Shown here: piece by piece, positions 34,197 to 42,262 of the stretch
How positions within the stretch are numbered: the stretch's first letter is position 1
Layout of the letters: each line of letters begins with the position of its first letter
Source: Halorubrum sp. DM2
GTDB taxonomy: Archaea; Halobacteriota; Halobacteria; Halobacteriales; Haloferacaceae
Direction of reading: 5' to 3'
Length of the DNA stretch: 64,000 bases
NCBI RefSeq assembly: GCF_901686465.1
Contig: NZ_LR594487.1
Location: 2,167,650 to 2,231,649 of the forward strand
The notes under the pieces: model-generated
What the model was told of the DNA's origin: nothing
The model's input: only the letters and a program-made list of their open reading frames with translations
The model's database searches: none
Translations under genes and position numbers: made by a program

Positions 34197-35831
34197 TTAC
34201 TGTTGCGTGGCGGTGTCGGGGTCGATGAACTCGTCGGCCCGCGGCTCCCACGAGATATCGTTCGAGACGCCGTAGACGCTGAACTGCTGGTGCATAAACA
34301 CCCACGGTGCCAGGTCGTGGGCGAGCTGGTTCGCCTCCTGAAGGATCTCGACGCGCTCGTCGGGGTCCTCGGTGGCCTCGGCGTCTTCGAGCAGGCCGTC
34401 CATCTCGTCGTTCTCCAAGACCGTCAGCGCGCCGCTCGAAGAGAGTAGCGGCGTCAGCGTCTGGCTCCCGTCGAACTCGGCGTTCCCCCACCCGAGGAGG
34501 TTGAAATGCGGACGGTCCTCGATGTCCGGCGCGGTGACGTCCTGAACGAGCGAGGAGAACTCCCGCTGTTCGACCTCACAGGAGACGTTCGGCAGCGAGT
34601 CGATCTGGCTGGCCGCCGCCTGCGCGATCTGAACGTCTCGGAGGTACCGACCGATCGGCGTCTCCAGGGTGATCTCGACGCCCGCGTGGCCGGACTCCTC
34701 GACGAGCCGCTCGGCCTCGTCGGGGTCGTACGGGTACGGGTCGATGTCGGGGTTGTAGCCGACGTGCCCTTCGAGGGTCGGCTGGCCGGTGATGTTGCCG
34801 AAGCCGTTGAGCACGTTCTCGATGATGCTCTCGACGTCGACCGCGTGGTTCAGCGCCTGCCGGAACTGCTGGCTGGAGAACGGCTCCACGTCGTACCGCA
34901 TCTGGAGGAAGATGATCCGGGCGCTCGCCACGGAGTTGATCGTCGCGACGTCGGAGTTGTTCACCCGGGAGACCTCGTTCGGGGGAACGTTCGTCACGAT
35001 GTCGGTCTCCTCGGCGAGCAGCTGGTTGACCCGCGTGCTCGACTCGCTGGAGGCGCTCATCCTGAGCTCGTCGACCGCCGGCGCGCCGTCCCAGTACTCC
35101 TCGTTCGGCTCGTAGAGGACCTCGGTACCGGAGTTGTACTCGGTGACGCGGAACGGGCCGGTCCCGTTGGCGTTGCGGTTAATGTAGTCGCCGCCGTTCT
35201 CCTCGACCCACGACTGCTGGACGATCTCGCCGTTCGTCGCGAACAGCTGGAAGGCGATGGGGTTGTACCCCTCGAAGGAGACGGTCACTTCGCCGTCGCC
35301 GGCCGTCACCTCGTCGACCACGCCGAGGTCGTTCGACTGCGGGCTGACGATGCCGACGTCCTCGAAGACGATCCGGCGGATGCTGTACCGGACGTCCTCG
35401 GGAGTGACCTCGTCGCCGTTGTGGAAGGTGAGACCGTCGCGGAGCACGAACCGGACGCTGCCGTCGTCGGTCCGCTCCCACTCGTTCGCGAGACCGGCGA
35501 TGATGCCGCCCTGCTTGTCGCGGTCGAGAAGGCCTTCGTACGCCTGTCCGACGATGATCTCGGTGTTGGTCTCGGCGTGGTCCTGCGGGTCGAGCCCGGA
35601 GTCCATCTGCCCCATGGTGACGCCGAGTTCGAAGGCGTCGCCGCCGTCCGATCCGTCCTCTCCGTCGGAGCCGTCGTCGCCGTCCATCCCGTCGCCCCCG
35701 TCGGAGCCGTCGCCGCCGTCCCCGCCGTCGCCGCCGTTTCCGGAACAGCCAGCGAGACCGACCGCACCGGCCGTTCCGGCGTACTTGAGCACCGTCCGCC
35801 TATCGATGTGATCGTCGTTGTCAGTAGGCAT
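34197..35831 (-). CDS. dppA: Peptide ABC transporter substrate-binding lipoprotein (family 5)
   Basis: A 544-residue SBP_bac_5 protein. The N terminus holds a Tat signal (RRTVLKYAGTAGAVG) and a lipobox with Cys in LAGCSG, so it is exported folded and lipid-anchored. A Gly/Asp-rich tether (DGGDGGDGSDGG) follows. The ligand domain starts at about residue 68 (ELGVTMGQMDSGLDPQDHAE) and has the family motif RDGLTFHNGDEVTPEDVRYS. The gene heads the importer operon. The 185-bp gap upstream holds its promoter but no other feature I can name. Confidence 0.93.
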   Translation of the reverse strand: MPTDNDDHIDRRTVLKYAGTAGAVGLAGCSGNGGDGGDGGDGSDGGDGMDGDDGSDGEDGSDGGDAFELGVTMGQMDSGLDPQDHAETNTEIIVGQAYEGLLDRDKQGGIIAGLANEWERTDDGSVRFVLRDGLTFHNGDEVTPEDVRYSIRRIVFEDVGIVSPQSNDLGVVDEVTAGDGEVTVSFEGYNPIAFQLFATNGEIVQQSWVEENGGDYINRNANGTGPFRVTEYNSGTEVLYEPNEEYWDGAPAVDELRMSASSESSTRVNQLLAEETDIVTNVPPNEVSRVNNSDVATINSVASARIIFLQMRYDVEPFSSQQFRQALNHAVDVESIIENVLNGFGNITGQPTLEGHVGYNPDIDPYPYDPDEAERLVEESGHAGVEITLETPIGRYLRDVQIAQAAASQIDSLPNVSCEVEQREFSSLVQDVTAPDIEDRPHFNLLGWGNAEFDGSQTLTPLLSSSGALTVLENDEMDGLLEDAEATEDPDERVEILQEANQLAHDLAPWVFMHQQFSVYGVSNDISWEPRADEFIDPDTATQQ

Positions 35832-36016
35832 AGAGTGTCACAGACAAGGGAACGTTATGAACCTATCGCACCGAGAGAGCGGCCATCGCTCCCGTCTGCT
35901 GGCGATCCGCTGACACGAGAATCGCTTGTTCGACCCTGTTGCCGGCTCATATCACCGGTAATCGGGGATAGTCGGAGACCGACGAGTATGTACGTTCGGG
36001 ACCGAATGCCGTCGAC

Positions 36017-36466
36017 ATGCGCGACCCCGGAGCCCGGTGGGACGACGTGGTGAGCGACGCGGAGTCGACGGCGGACGCCTACGAGGAACGGGGGTGGAAC
36101 GTCTTGGCGGCCCACCCCGGCGACGTGAACCCCGTCGTCGACGCCGCCCGGATAGACGTGTTGCTGCCGGGCTCGGAGTTCGAGACGGCGCTGTCGGCGG
36201 TCGAGGACGCCGCGATCGACGGCGTCGACGTGTACGCGGGGGGCGCGGGGGGCGTCGCGTACCGACTGGTGGTCGCGACCGGCGAGGCGGCGCAGGTGGC
36301 CCTCTGCGTGCCGACATACCTCCGGAACGACGACCTCTCCTCGCTGCGCGCGGCCGCCGAGGCGTCGGGAGCGCTCACGGTTCGGCTGCGCCCCCTCGAC
36401 GACCGCGATCACGCCGAGATCGCGATCGACGACCCCGCGGTGTTCTTCGACGCGCCCGAGTCGTGA
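36017..36466 (+). CDS. Haloarchaeal conserved-type protein, unknown function
   Basis: A 149-residue acidic protein with no transmembrane segment. It opens with RWDDVVSDAESTADAYEERG and VLAAHPGDVNPV. A central LLPGSEFETAL and VYAGGAGGVAYRLVVATG follow, then ALCVPTYLRNDDLSSLRAAA. It ends in a short acidic tail (DDPAVFFDAPES). The mixed alpha/beta pattern looks like a single compact domain. I recall similar small haloarchaeal DUF proteins but cannot assign one with certainty. It lies 74 bp before the phosphoribosyltransferase gene. Confidence 0.7.
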   Translation: MRDPGARWDDVVSDAESTADAYEERGWNVLAAHPGDVNPVVDAARIDVLLPGSEFETALSAVEDAAIDGVDVYAGGAGGVAYRLVVATGEAAQVALCVPTYLRNDDLSSLRAAAEASGALTVRLRPLDDRDHAEIAIDDPAVFFDAPES

Positions 36467-36540
36467 GAACCACGCACGTGGGTATCGGTACCGGCGTCTG
36501 ACTTCGACGTATTCATAGTTGTGCGATCACGATCATCTGT

Positions 36541-37254
36541 ATGAATCGCGCAGAGAAGGCGGCCCTCCAGCTACAGGCGGTCGCCGTGTTGCGGATGCTG
36601 AAGGAGACGCGAACGTACGAGGAGCTGTCCGAGGTGACGGGACTGCCCGCGGGCGACCTGAACCGGTACGTGAACGGGCACGTGCTGCCCGGCACCGACC
36701 GCGCGAGCGAGGTCGTCGAGTCGGTCGGGCGCGAGGCGCTCGCCGACGAACTCGTCGCGCGCGTCGAGTTCGACGACGAGGGGTACGTCGACAACTCCGG
36801 CGTCGTCTTCGACCAGTCGTTCCTCGACTTGGTCGCACCGGTCGCCGCGGAGACGTTCGAGTTCGAGTCGCCGGACGTGGTCCTGACCGCCGCGACCGAC
36901 GGGATCACGCTGGGCGCGGCGATGGCCTCCTTCTTCGACGCGCGGCTCGCGTACGCCAAGAAGTCGAAGGAGACCGCGGTCGAGGAGTTCATCGAGTCGC
37001 GCCAGCGGCTCGCCTCCGGGATCGAACTCACCTACTACCTCCCGGCGAGCGCCATCGACGCCGGCGACACCGTCCTCGTCGTCGACGACCTGATCCGCTC
37101 GGGCGAGACGCAGGAGCTCCTCCTCGATATCGCCCTCCAAGGCGACGCCGACGTCACCGGCGTGTTCACGCTCATCGCGGTCGGCGACGAGGGGATGGAC
37201 CGCGCGCGAGCGATCACCGACGCGCCGGTCGGCGCGCTGACGACGTTCGAGTAG
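36541..37254 (+). CDS. HTH-phosphoribosyltransferase, probable nucleotide-responsive regulator
   Basis: A 237-residue protein. The N-terminal ~60 residues look like a helix-turn-helix (TYEELSEVTGLPAGDLNRYVNG). A type I phosphoribosyltransferase domain follows, with the PRPP loop TVLVVDDLIRSGET at about residues 178-191 and a PPi-loop-like LTAATDGITLGAAMA. Such HTH-PRTase fusions (PurR, GfcR and others) usually act as PRPP-sensing transcription factors rather than salvage enzymes. A purine-type permease follows immediately, with an inverted repeat between them. TATA-like gtattcatag lies 23-32 nt before the ATG. Confidence 0.82.
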   Translation: MNRAEKAALQLQAVAVLRMLKETRTYEELSEVTGLPAGDLNRYVNGHVLPGTDRASEVVESVGREALADELVARVEFDDEGYVDNSGVVFDQSFLDLVAPVAAETFEFESPDVVLTAATDGITLGAAMASFFDARLAYAKKSKETAVEEFIESRQRLASGIELTYYLPASAIDAGDTVLVVDDLIRSGETQELLLDIALQGDADVTGVFTLIAVGDEGMDRARAITDAPVGALTTFE

Positions 37255-37302
37255 CCACGTTCGCGCATACTCGGCTGTCGAAAGACGGTACAGACGCCTT
37301 TC

Positions 37303-37322
37303 TGATCCATATGTCTGGATCA
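37303..37322. promoter_or_regulatory. Inverted repeat upstream of the purine permease, candidate operator
   Basis: Perfect 7-bp arms tgatcca (37303-37309) and tggatca (37316-37322) are separated by 6 nt. They lie about 20 nt upstream of a TATA-like cttatc (37345-37350) that precedes the permease ATG at 37381. This is a position from which a regulator could act. Confidence 0.5.
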
Positions 37323-37380
37323 TACTGCGACTCGTTCAGCAAGGCTTATCACCCGATCCGCGGGAACCTCCACGCGTTCA

Positions 37381-38760
37381 ATGGGGCTTACAGACACGCT
37401 GGCCGAGCGGTTCGACGTGGAGTCGCACGGGTCGGACGTCCGCACCGAGCTGATCGCCGGGCTCACGACGTTTTTGGCGATGTCGTACATCATCGTCGTG
37501 AACCCCGCGATCCTCTCGGAGGCGATCCAGATCGAGGGGTACGGACAGGGCGAGGTGTTCCAGATGATCGCCATCGCGACGATCCTCTCGGCGGCGCTCG
37601 CGACGGCGGTGATGGCGCTGTACGCCAACCGGCCGTTCGGGCTCGCGCCGGGGCTCGGGCTCAACGCCTTCTTCGCGTACACGGTCGTGTTGGGCCTCGG
37701 CATCCCCTGGCAGACGGCGCTCGCCGCGGTGTTCGCCGAGGGCGTCCTGTTCATGATCCTGACCGCGGTCGGCGCACGCGAGTACGTCATTCGGCTGTTC
37801 CCGGAGCCGGTGAAGCGGTCGGTCGGGGCAGGTATCGGGCTGTTCCTGCTGTTTATTGGACTCCAAGAGCTCCAGATCGTCGTCCCCGACGACGCGACGC
37901 TGGTCACGCTCGGCGGGATCTTCGGGAACCCGTGGGCGATACTGGGCGTGCTCGGCCTCGTGTTGACGTTCGTGCTGTGGGCGCGTAACGTCACCGGGGC
38001 TATCGTCCTCGGGATCGTGACCACGTCGCTGGTCGGCTGGGGGCTCACCCTCGCCGGCCTCTTCGACCGCGGGACGATCACGCCGACCTCGCTGCCGTCC
38101 CCGCAGTACGACATCACGCCGCTCGCGGGCGCGTTCCTCGACGGGCTCTCCGGGATCGATCCGCTCACGTTCGTGCTCGTGGTGTTCACCTTCTTCTTCG
38201 TCGACTTCTTCGACACCGCCGGGACGCTCATCGGCGTCTCGCAGTTCGGCGACTTCCTCGACGAGGACGGCGACCTCCCGGACATGGACCGGCCGCTGAT
38301 GGCGGACGCGGTCGGCACCACCGCCGGCGCGGTGCTCGGCACCTCCACGGTGACGACGTACATCGAGTCGTCGACCGGCGTCGAGGAGGGCGGCCGAACC
38401 GGACTGACCGCCCTGGTGGTCGCGCTGCTGTTCGTCGCGTCCCTCGTCGTGATCCCCGTGGTGGCCGCGATCCCCGCGTACGCCTCCTTCGTCGCGCTGA
38501 TCGTGGTCGGCGTGATGATGCTCCAGGGACTCACCGAGGTCGACTGGGCGGACCCCGCGTGGGCCGTCTCCGCGGGGCTCACGGTCACCGTGATGCCGTT
38601 CGCCTACTCCATCGCCGACGGACTGGCGGCCGGCATCGTCGCGTACCCGATCATCAAAGTCGCCGTCGGCGAGGCCGACGAGGTCGCCCTCGGTCAGTAC
38701 GCCATCGCGGCGCTTTTGGCCGCCTACTACGTGCTCTCGACGCGCGGCGTCATTCTCTGA
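37381..38760 (+). CDS. NCS2 family permease, guanine/hypoxanthine (AzgA/PbuG) type
   Basis: A 459-residue membrane transporter with about 12-14 helices. The N terminus LTTFLAMSYIIVVNPAIL and the LAPGLGLNAFFAYTVV segment are typical of the AzgA subgroup. VTFFFVDFFDTAGTLIGVS-like and the GTSTVTTYIESSTGVEEGGRTGLTA motif complete the family signature. It probably imports purine bases using the proton or sodium gradient. The adjacent HTH-phosphoribosyltransferase could regulate it. Confidence 0.92.
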   Translation: MGLTDTLAERFDVESHGSDVRTELIAGLTTFLAMSYIIVVNPAILSEAIQIEGYGQGEVFQMIAIATILSAALATAVMALYANRPFGLAPGLGLNAFFAYTVVLGLGIPWQTALAAVFAEGVLFMILTAVGAREYVIRLFPEPVKRSVGAGIGLFLLFIGLQELQIVVPDDATLVTLGGIFGNPWAILGVLGLVLTFVLWARNVTGAIVLGIVTTSLVGWGLTLAGLFDRGTITPTSLPSPQYDITPLAGAFLDGLSGIDPLTFVLVVFTFFFVDFFDTAGTLIGVSQFGDFLDEDGDLPDMDRPLMADAVGTTAGAVLGTSTVTTYIESSTGVEEGGRTGLTALVVALLFVASLVVIPVVAAIPAYASFVALIVVGVMMLQGLTEVDWADPAWAVSAGLTVTVMPFAYSIADGLAAGIVAYPIIKVAVGEADEVALGQYAIAALLAAYYVLSTRGVIL

Positions 38761-38842
38761 GGCGACCGCGGCGGCGTCCGCTCGCTGCGTCGCCGGTGCG
38801 CTCTTGAGGCGTCGGGCTGAATCCGGGGGCGAGGCCCGACAC

Positions 38843-40306
38843 ATGACCGACCGCTCAGCCGACTTCTCCGTCACCGTCGCCGACCGCGACCGACACGCGA
38901 GCGACCCGGCGCGCGAACTCGCGCTCGACTGCGTCACCGCCGGGATCGAGGCGGCACATCCGGCCGGGATCGTCGCGGACGCGCTCTCCGTGGAGGACGG
39001 CCGGCTCGTCGTCACGACCGTCGACGGCGAGACCGCGAGCCGCGACCTCGACGCGTACGACCGCGTGGTGGTCGTCGGGGCGGGCAACGCGGCGGGCCAC
39101 TTCGCGGCCGCGGTCGAGCGACTGCTCGGCGACCGGATCGACGGCGGCGCGGTCGTCACCGACGACCCGGTCGAGACCGAACGGATCGCGGTGCTGCCCG
39201 GCGACCACCCGATCCCGAGCGAGGCGGGCGTCGAGAGCGCCCGGCGGGTGCGGTCGGTCGCGGCCGACGCCGGCGAGTCGGACCTCGTGATCGGACTGAT
39301 AACGGGGGGCGGGAGCGCGCTGCTTGCCGCGCCCGCGGCGGGAGTCGGTCTCGACGACCTGCGCGAGACGACCGACGCACTGCTGGCCAGCGGCGCGACG
39401 ATAGCCGAGATCAACGCGGTCCGAAAGCACCTCTCGGCGGTGAAGGGCGGCGGGCTGGCCCGGGCCGCCGCGCCCGCCGACGCGCTCGGACTCGCGATCA
39501 GCGACGTGACCGGAGACGATCCGAGCGTGATCGCGAGTGGCCCCCTCTCGCCCGATCCGACGACGTACGCGGACGCGCTCGGCGTCCTCGACCGGCGCGG
39601 GGTCGAGGTTCCGCCGGCCGTCGAAAAACGGCTCGACCGGGGCGTCGCGGGCGAGGTCGCGGAGACTCCGAAACCGGGGGATCCGGCCTTCGACGGCGTC
39701 GCGGTCCGGGTCGTCGCGAGCGCGCGCACGGCGCTGAACGCCGCTCGCGAGGTCGCGGCGGCGCGGGGGTACGAGCCGCTCGTGCTCTCCTCGCGGGTGC
39801 GCGGCGAGGCCCGGGAGGCGGCGAAGACGCACGCGGCGGTCGCCGAGGAGTGCCGGGCGGCCGGCGAGCCGGTCGAACCGCCCGCGGTCGTCCTCTCGGC
39901 GGGCGAGGTGACGGTGACGCTCGGCGACGACCCCGGACGCGGCGGGCCGAACGGGGAGTTCGCGCTGTCGGCGGCGCTCGAACTCGCGGGGGCGGGACCG
40001 GACGGCGAGGGCGTCGCCGTCGCGAGCGTCGACACCGACGGGATCGACGGGTCGACCGACGCCGCGGGCGCGCTGGTCGACGAGCGGCTTGTGGCCGGCA
40101 ACGGCGGAGGCGACCGCGGCGAAAGCGGCGAAAGCGATCGGCTGGACCGCGAGAGTGCCGCGAGGGCGCTCGACGCGCACGACGCGTATCCGGCGCTCGA
40201 CGACGCCGGCGCGCTGCTCCGGACCGGTCCGACCGGGACGAACGTCAACGACCTGCGCGCGGTCGTGATATCGTCCGACGGAGCGAGTTCGGAAGGGACT
40301 AAGTAG
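38843..40306 (+). CDS. Glycerate 2-kinase (MOFRL/GckA family)
   Basis: A 487-residue enzyme. The N-terminal DUF4147 domain has VVVGAGNAAGHFAAAVERLLG, LPGDHPIPSEAGVESARRV and GLITGGGSALLAAPA. EINAVRKHLSAVKGGGLARAA and ISDVTGDDPSVIASGPLSPD follow. The C-terminal MOFRL domain has GRGGPNGEFALSAALEL, VDTDGIDGSTDAAGALVD and a TGPTGTNVNDLRAV ending. It phosphorylates D-glycerate to 2-phosphoglycerate. The ATG at 38843 begins the conserved region. The next gene starts 20 bp downstream. Confidence 0.92.
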   Translation: MTDRSADFSVTVADRDRHASDPARELALDCVTAGIEAAHPAGIVADALSVEDGRLVVTTVDGETASRDLDAYDRVVVVGAGNAAGHFAAAVERLLGDRIDGGAVVTDDPVETERIAVLPGDHPIPSEAGVESARRVRSVAADAGESDLVIGLITGGGSALLAAPAAGVGLDDLRETTDALLASGATIAEINAVRKHLSAVKGGGLARAAAPADALGLAISDVTGDDPSVIASGPLSPDPTTYADALGVLDRRGVEVPPAVEKRLDRGVAGEVAETPKPGDPAFDGVAVRVVASARTALNAAREVAAARGYEPLVLSSRVRGEAREAAKTHAAVAEECRAAGEPVEPPAVVLSAGEVTVTLGDDPGRGGPNGEFALSAALELAGAGPDGEGVAVASVDTDGIDGSTDAAGALVDERLVAGNGGGDRGESGESDRLDRESAARALDAHDAYPALDDAGALLRTGPTGTNVNDLRAVVISSDGASSEGTK

Positions 40307-40326
40307 CGGCCGGCAAATTCTGCGAC

Positions 40327-41385
40327 ATGCAGACGCTGCTTCTCAACGCGGACGACGTGGAGGCGAACGCGGAGATGGACCGCGTGATCGACGCGGTCCG
40401 CGGCGCGTTCACGGCCTACGAGCGCGGCGACGCCAAGATGCCGGCGAAGTCGTACATCGACCTGCCCGAGTACAACGGCGACTTCCGGTCGATGCCGGCC
40501 TACCTCGACGTGCGCGAGGAGGACGTCGCCGAGGAGACGGCGACCGGCGACGGGTGGGACGCCGCCGGGATCAAGTGGGTGAACGTCCACACCGACAACC
40601 CGGCCGACCACGACCTCCCGACCGTGATGGGGACGATGATCTACTCGGACCCGGAGACGGCGTTCCCGCTGGCGATACTCGACGGGACGACGCTGACGAT
40701 GAAGCGGACGGGGGCGGCCGCCGCGGTCGCGACCGACCACCTCGCCGTCCCCGACGCGACCTCGCTCGGGATCGTCGGCGCGGGCGTCCAGTCGTACACG
40801 CAGCTCGAAGCGATCGCGGCGGTGCGGGACGTCGAGGAGGTCGTCGTGAGCGACCTCGACGAGGAGCGCGTCGCCGACTTCGTCGACCACTTCGAGGACC
40901 GGTTCGACGTGCGCGCGGGGTCGATCTCGGAGGCCGGCCACTGCGATATCCTCTCGACGGTGACGCCGGTCGAGGACCCGATCGTCGGTCCCGACGACGT
41001 GGGCGAGCACACGCACATCAACGCGATGGGCGCGGACGCGGAGGGGAAACACGAGCTGGCGGACGAGCTCCTCTTGGACGCCACGGTCGTCATCGACGAC
41101 CACGAGCAGTGTACTCACTCCGGCGAGATCAACGTCCCCTACGCCGCGGGGACGCTCACCGACGACGACATCTACGGCGAGATCGGTGAGATCGTCGTCG
41201 GCCGACGGGCGGGGCGTCCCGGCACGCCCGGCACGCCCGCGGACGCCGACGGGGTGTCCGGCGTCAGCGTCTTCGACTCGACCGGGCTCGCGATCCAGGA
41301 CGTCGCGGCCGCCCGGGTCGTCTACGAGCGCGCCGACGAACTGGACAACGGCTACCCGTTCGACCTGCTCGGACTGGACGACTGA
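40327..41385 (+). CDS. Ornithine cyclodeaminase / mu-crystallin family dehydrogenase
   Basis: A 352-residue NAD(P)-dependent enzyme. The substrate-binding half has KMPAKSYIDLPEYNGDFRSMPAYL and AAGIKWVNVHTDNP. The catalytic region has LDGTTLTMKRTGAAAAVATD, and the Rossmann segment is LGIVGAGVQSYTQLEAIA. In archaea this family includes an alanine dehydrogenase, ornithine cyclodeaminase and related imine reductases. The sequence alone does not choose between them. It sits 20 bp after the glycerate kinase gene and may be co-transcribed. Confidence 0.85.
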   Translation: MQTLLLNADDVEANAEMDRVIDAVRGAFTAYERGDAKMPAKSYIDLPEYNGDFRSMPAYLDVREEDVAEETATGDGWDAAGIKWVNVHTDNPADHDLPTVMGTMIYSDPETAFPLAILDGTTLTMKRTGAAAAVATDHLAVPDATSLGIVGAGVQSYTQLEAIAAVRDVEEVVVSDLDEERVADFVDHFEDRFDVRAGSISEAGHCDILSTVTPVEDPIVGPDDVGEHTHINAMGADAEGKHELADELLLDATVVIDDHEQCTHSGEINVPYAAGTLTDDDIYGEIGEIVVGRRAGRPGTPGTPADADGVSGVSVFDSTGLAIQDVAAARVVYERADELDNGYPFDLLGLDD

Positions 41386-41490
41386 GTCCGGTCGAGACCC
41401 GATTCTAACGGTCGGGTTCGACGCCCGACGCGCGGACCCGCATACGACGCCCGACGCGCGACTTTTCACTGAGGCCGCCTTACTGAGGCC

Positions 41491-42054
41491 GTGAGACTCG
41501 TCAGCGTCGCCGCGCTCGCGGAGAACCGGGTGATCGGGAAGGACGGCGAGGTGCCGTGGCCGCACATCGAGGCGGACGTCAGGCAGTACCGCGAACGCGT
41601 CGCGGGGTCGCCCGTCGTCTTAGGTCGGCGCACGTTCGACTCGATGCGTGACGACCTCCCCGGGAGCCGGCAGATCGTCGTGAGCCGCAGCGTCGAGGCC
41701 GTCGACGTTCCGACGGCGGTCGTCGCCGGCGGGGTCGAGGAGGCACTTGCGCTGGCGCGCGACATCGTCGCGGACGCCGCCGTCGAGCGGGAGCAGGTCC
41801 CCGCCGAGACCGGGCCCGCGCCGGAGCCCGTCGCGGGGGCGAGCGAGGGCGACGACGCGGTCTATGTCCTCGGGGGCGGCGCGATCTACGAGCTGTTCCA
41901 GCCGCACCTCGACGGGATGGTACTCAGCCACGTCGACGGCACCTATGACGGCGACACGCAGTATCCCGAGTGGGACGAAAGCGAGTGGGAGGTCGCAGCG
42001 GAGACCGACTACGACCGGTTCACGCTGCGCGAGTGGGTCCGGCGGGGGCGCTGA
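41491..42054 (+). CDS. Dihydrofolate reductase
   Basis: A 187-residue DHFR. The N terminus reads [22 protein letters not shown] (active-site region). [11 protein letters not shown] and the NADPH-binding [18 protein letters not shown] follow, then [17 protein letters not shown]. It reduces dihydrofolate to tetrahydrofolate. Compared with E. coli it has an insert around residues 75-125 rich in Ala/Val/Glu. It uses a GTG start. The stop codon TGA falls inside the first unit of the downstream 24-bp minisatellite. A 16-bp direct repeat (cgacgcccgacgcgcg) precedes it at 41419 and 41445. Confidence 0.93.
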   Translation: MRLVSVAALAENRVIGKDGEVPWPHIEADVRQYRERVAGSPVVLGRRTFDSMRDDLPGSRQIVVSRSVEAVDVPTAVVAGGVEEALALARDIVADAAVEREQVPAETGPAPEPVAGASEGDDAVYVLGGGAIYELFQPHLDGMVLSHVDGTYDGDTQYPEWDESEWEVAAETDYDRFTLREWVRRGR

Positions 42055-42196
42055 ACCGAGCTCCGTCGCAGGCGCTGAATCGAGCTCCGTCGCAGGCGCT
42101 GAATCGAGCTCCGTCGCAGGCGCTGAATCGAGCTCCGTCGCAGGCGCTGAATCGAGCTCCGTCGCAGGCGCTGAATCGAGCTCCGTCGCAGGCGCT
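42048..42196. repeat. Minisatellite, six copies of a 24-bp unit
   Basis: Six head-to-tail 24-bp units (beginning gcgctgaatcgagctcc) run from 42048 to 42191 with a partial seventh to 42196. Only the first unit differs, by one base (aaccg for aatcg). The first unit contains the DHFR stop codon. The array fills the gap between the convergent DHFR and transducer genes. The units are contiguous with no spacers, so this is not a CRISPR. Confidence 0.95.
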
Positions 42197-42262
42197 GGGG
42201 AGAAGATCCGTCGGGAGCGCCGCGCGACGCCCGATCTGCCGGCAAAGCGCCGCCGTCCGAGA

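Noticed and set aside
37378-41565. A 1395-codon open frame on the minus strand opposite the permease, glycerate kinase and cyclodeaminase genes
   Set aside because: It is antisense to three well-supported genes, has no recognisable domain and is Arg/Val/Asp/Pro-rich. In ~70% GC DNA the codon bias of real genes keeps such frames open.
42048-42196. CRISPR array
   Set aside because: The 24-bp units are directly adjacent with no unique spacers, and there are no cas genes.
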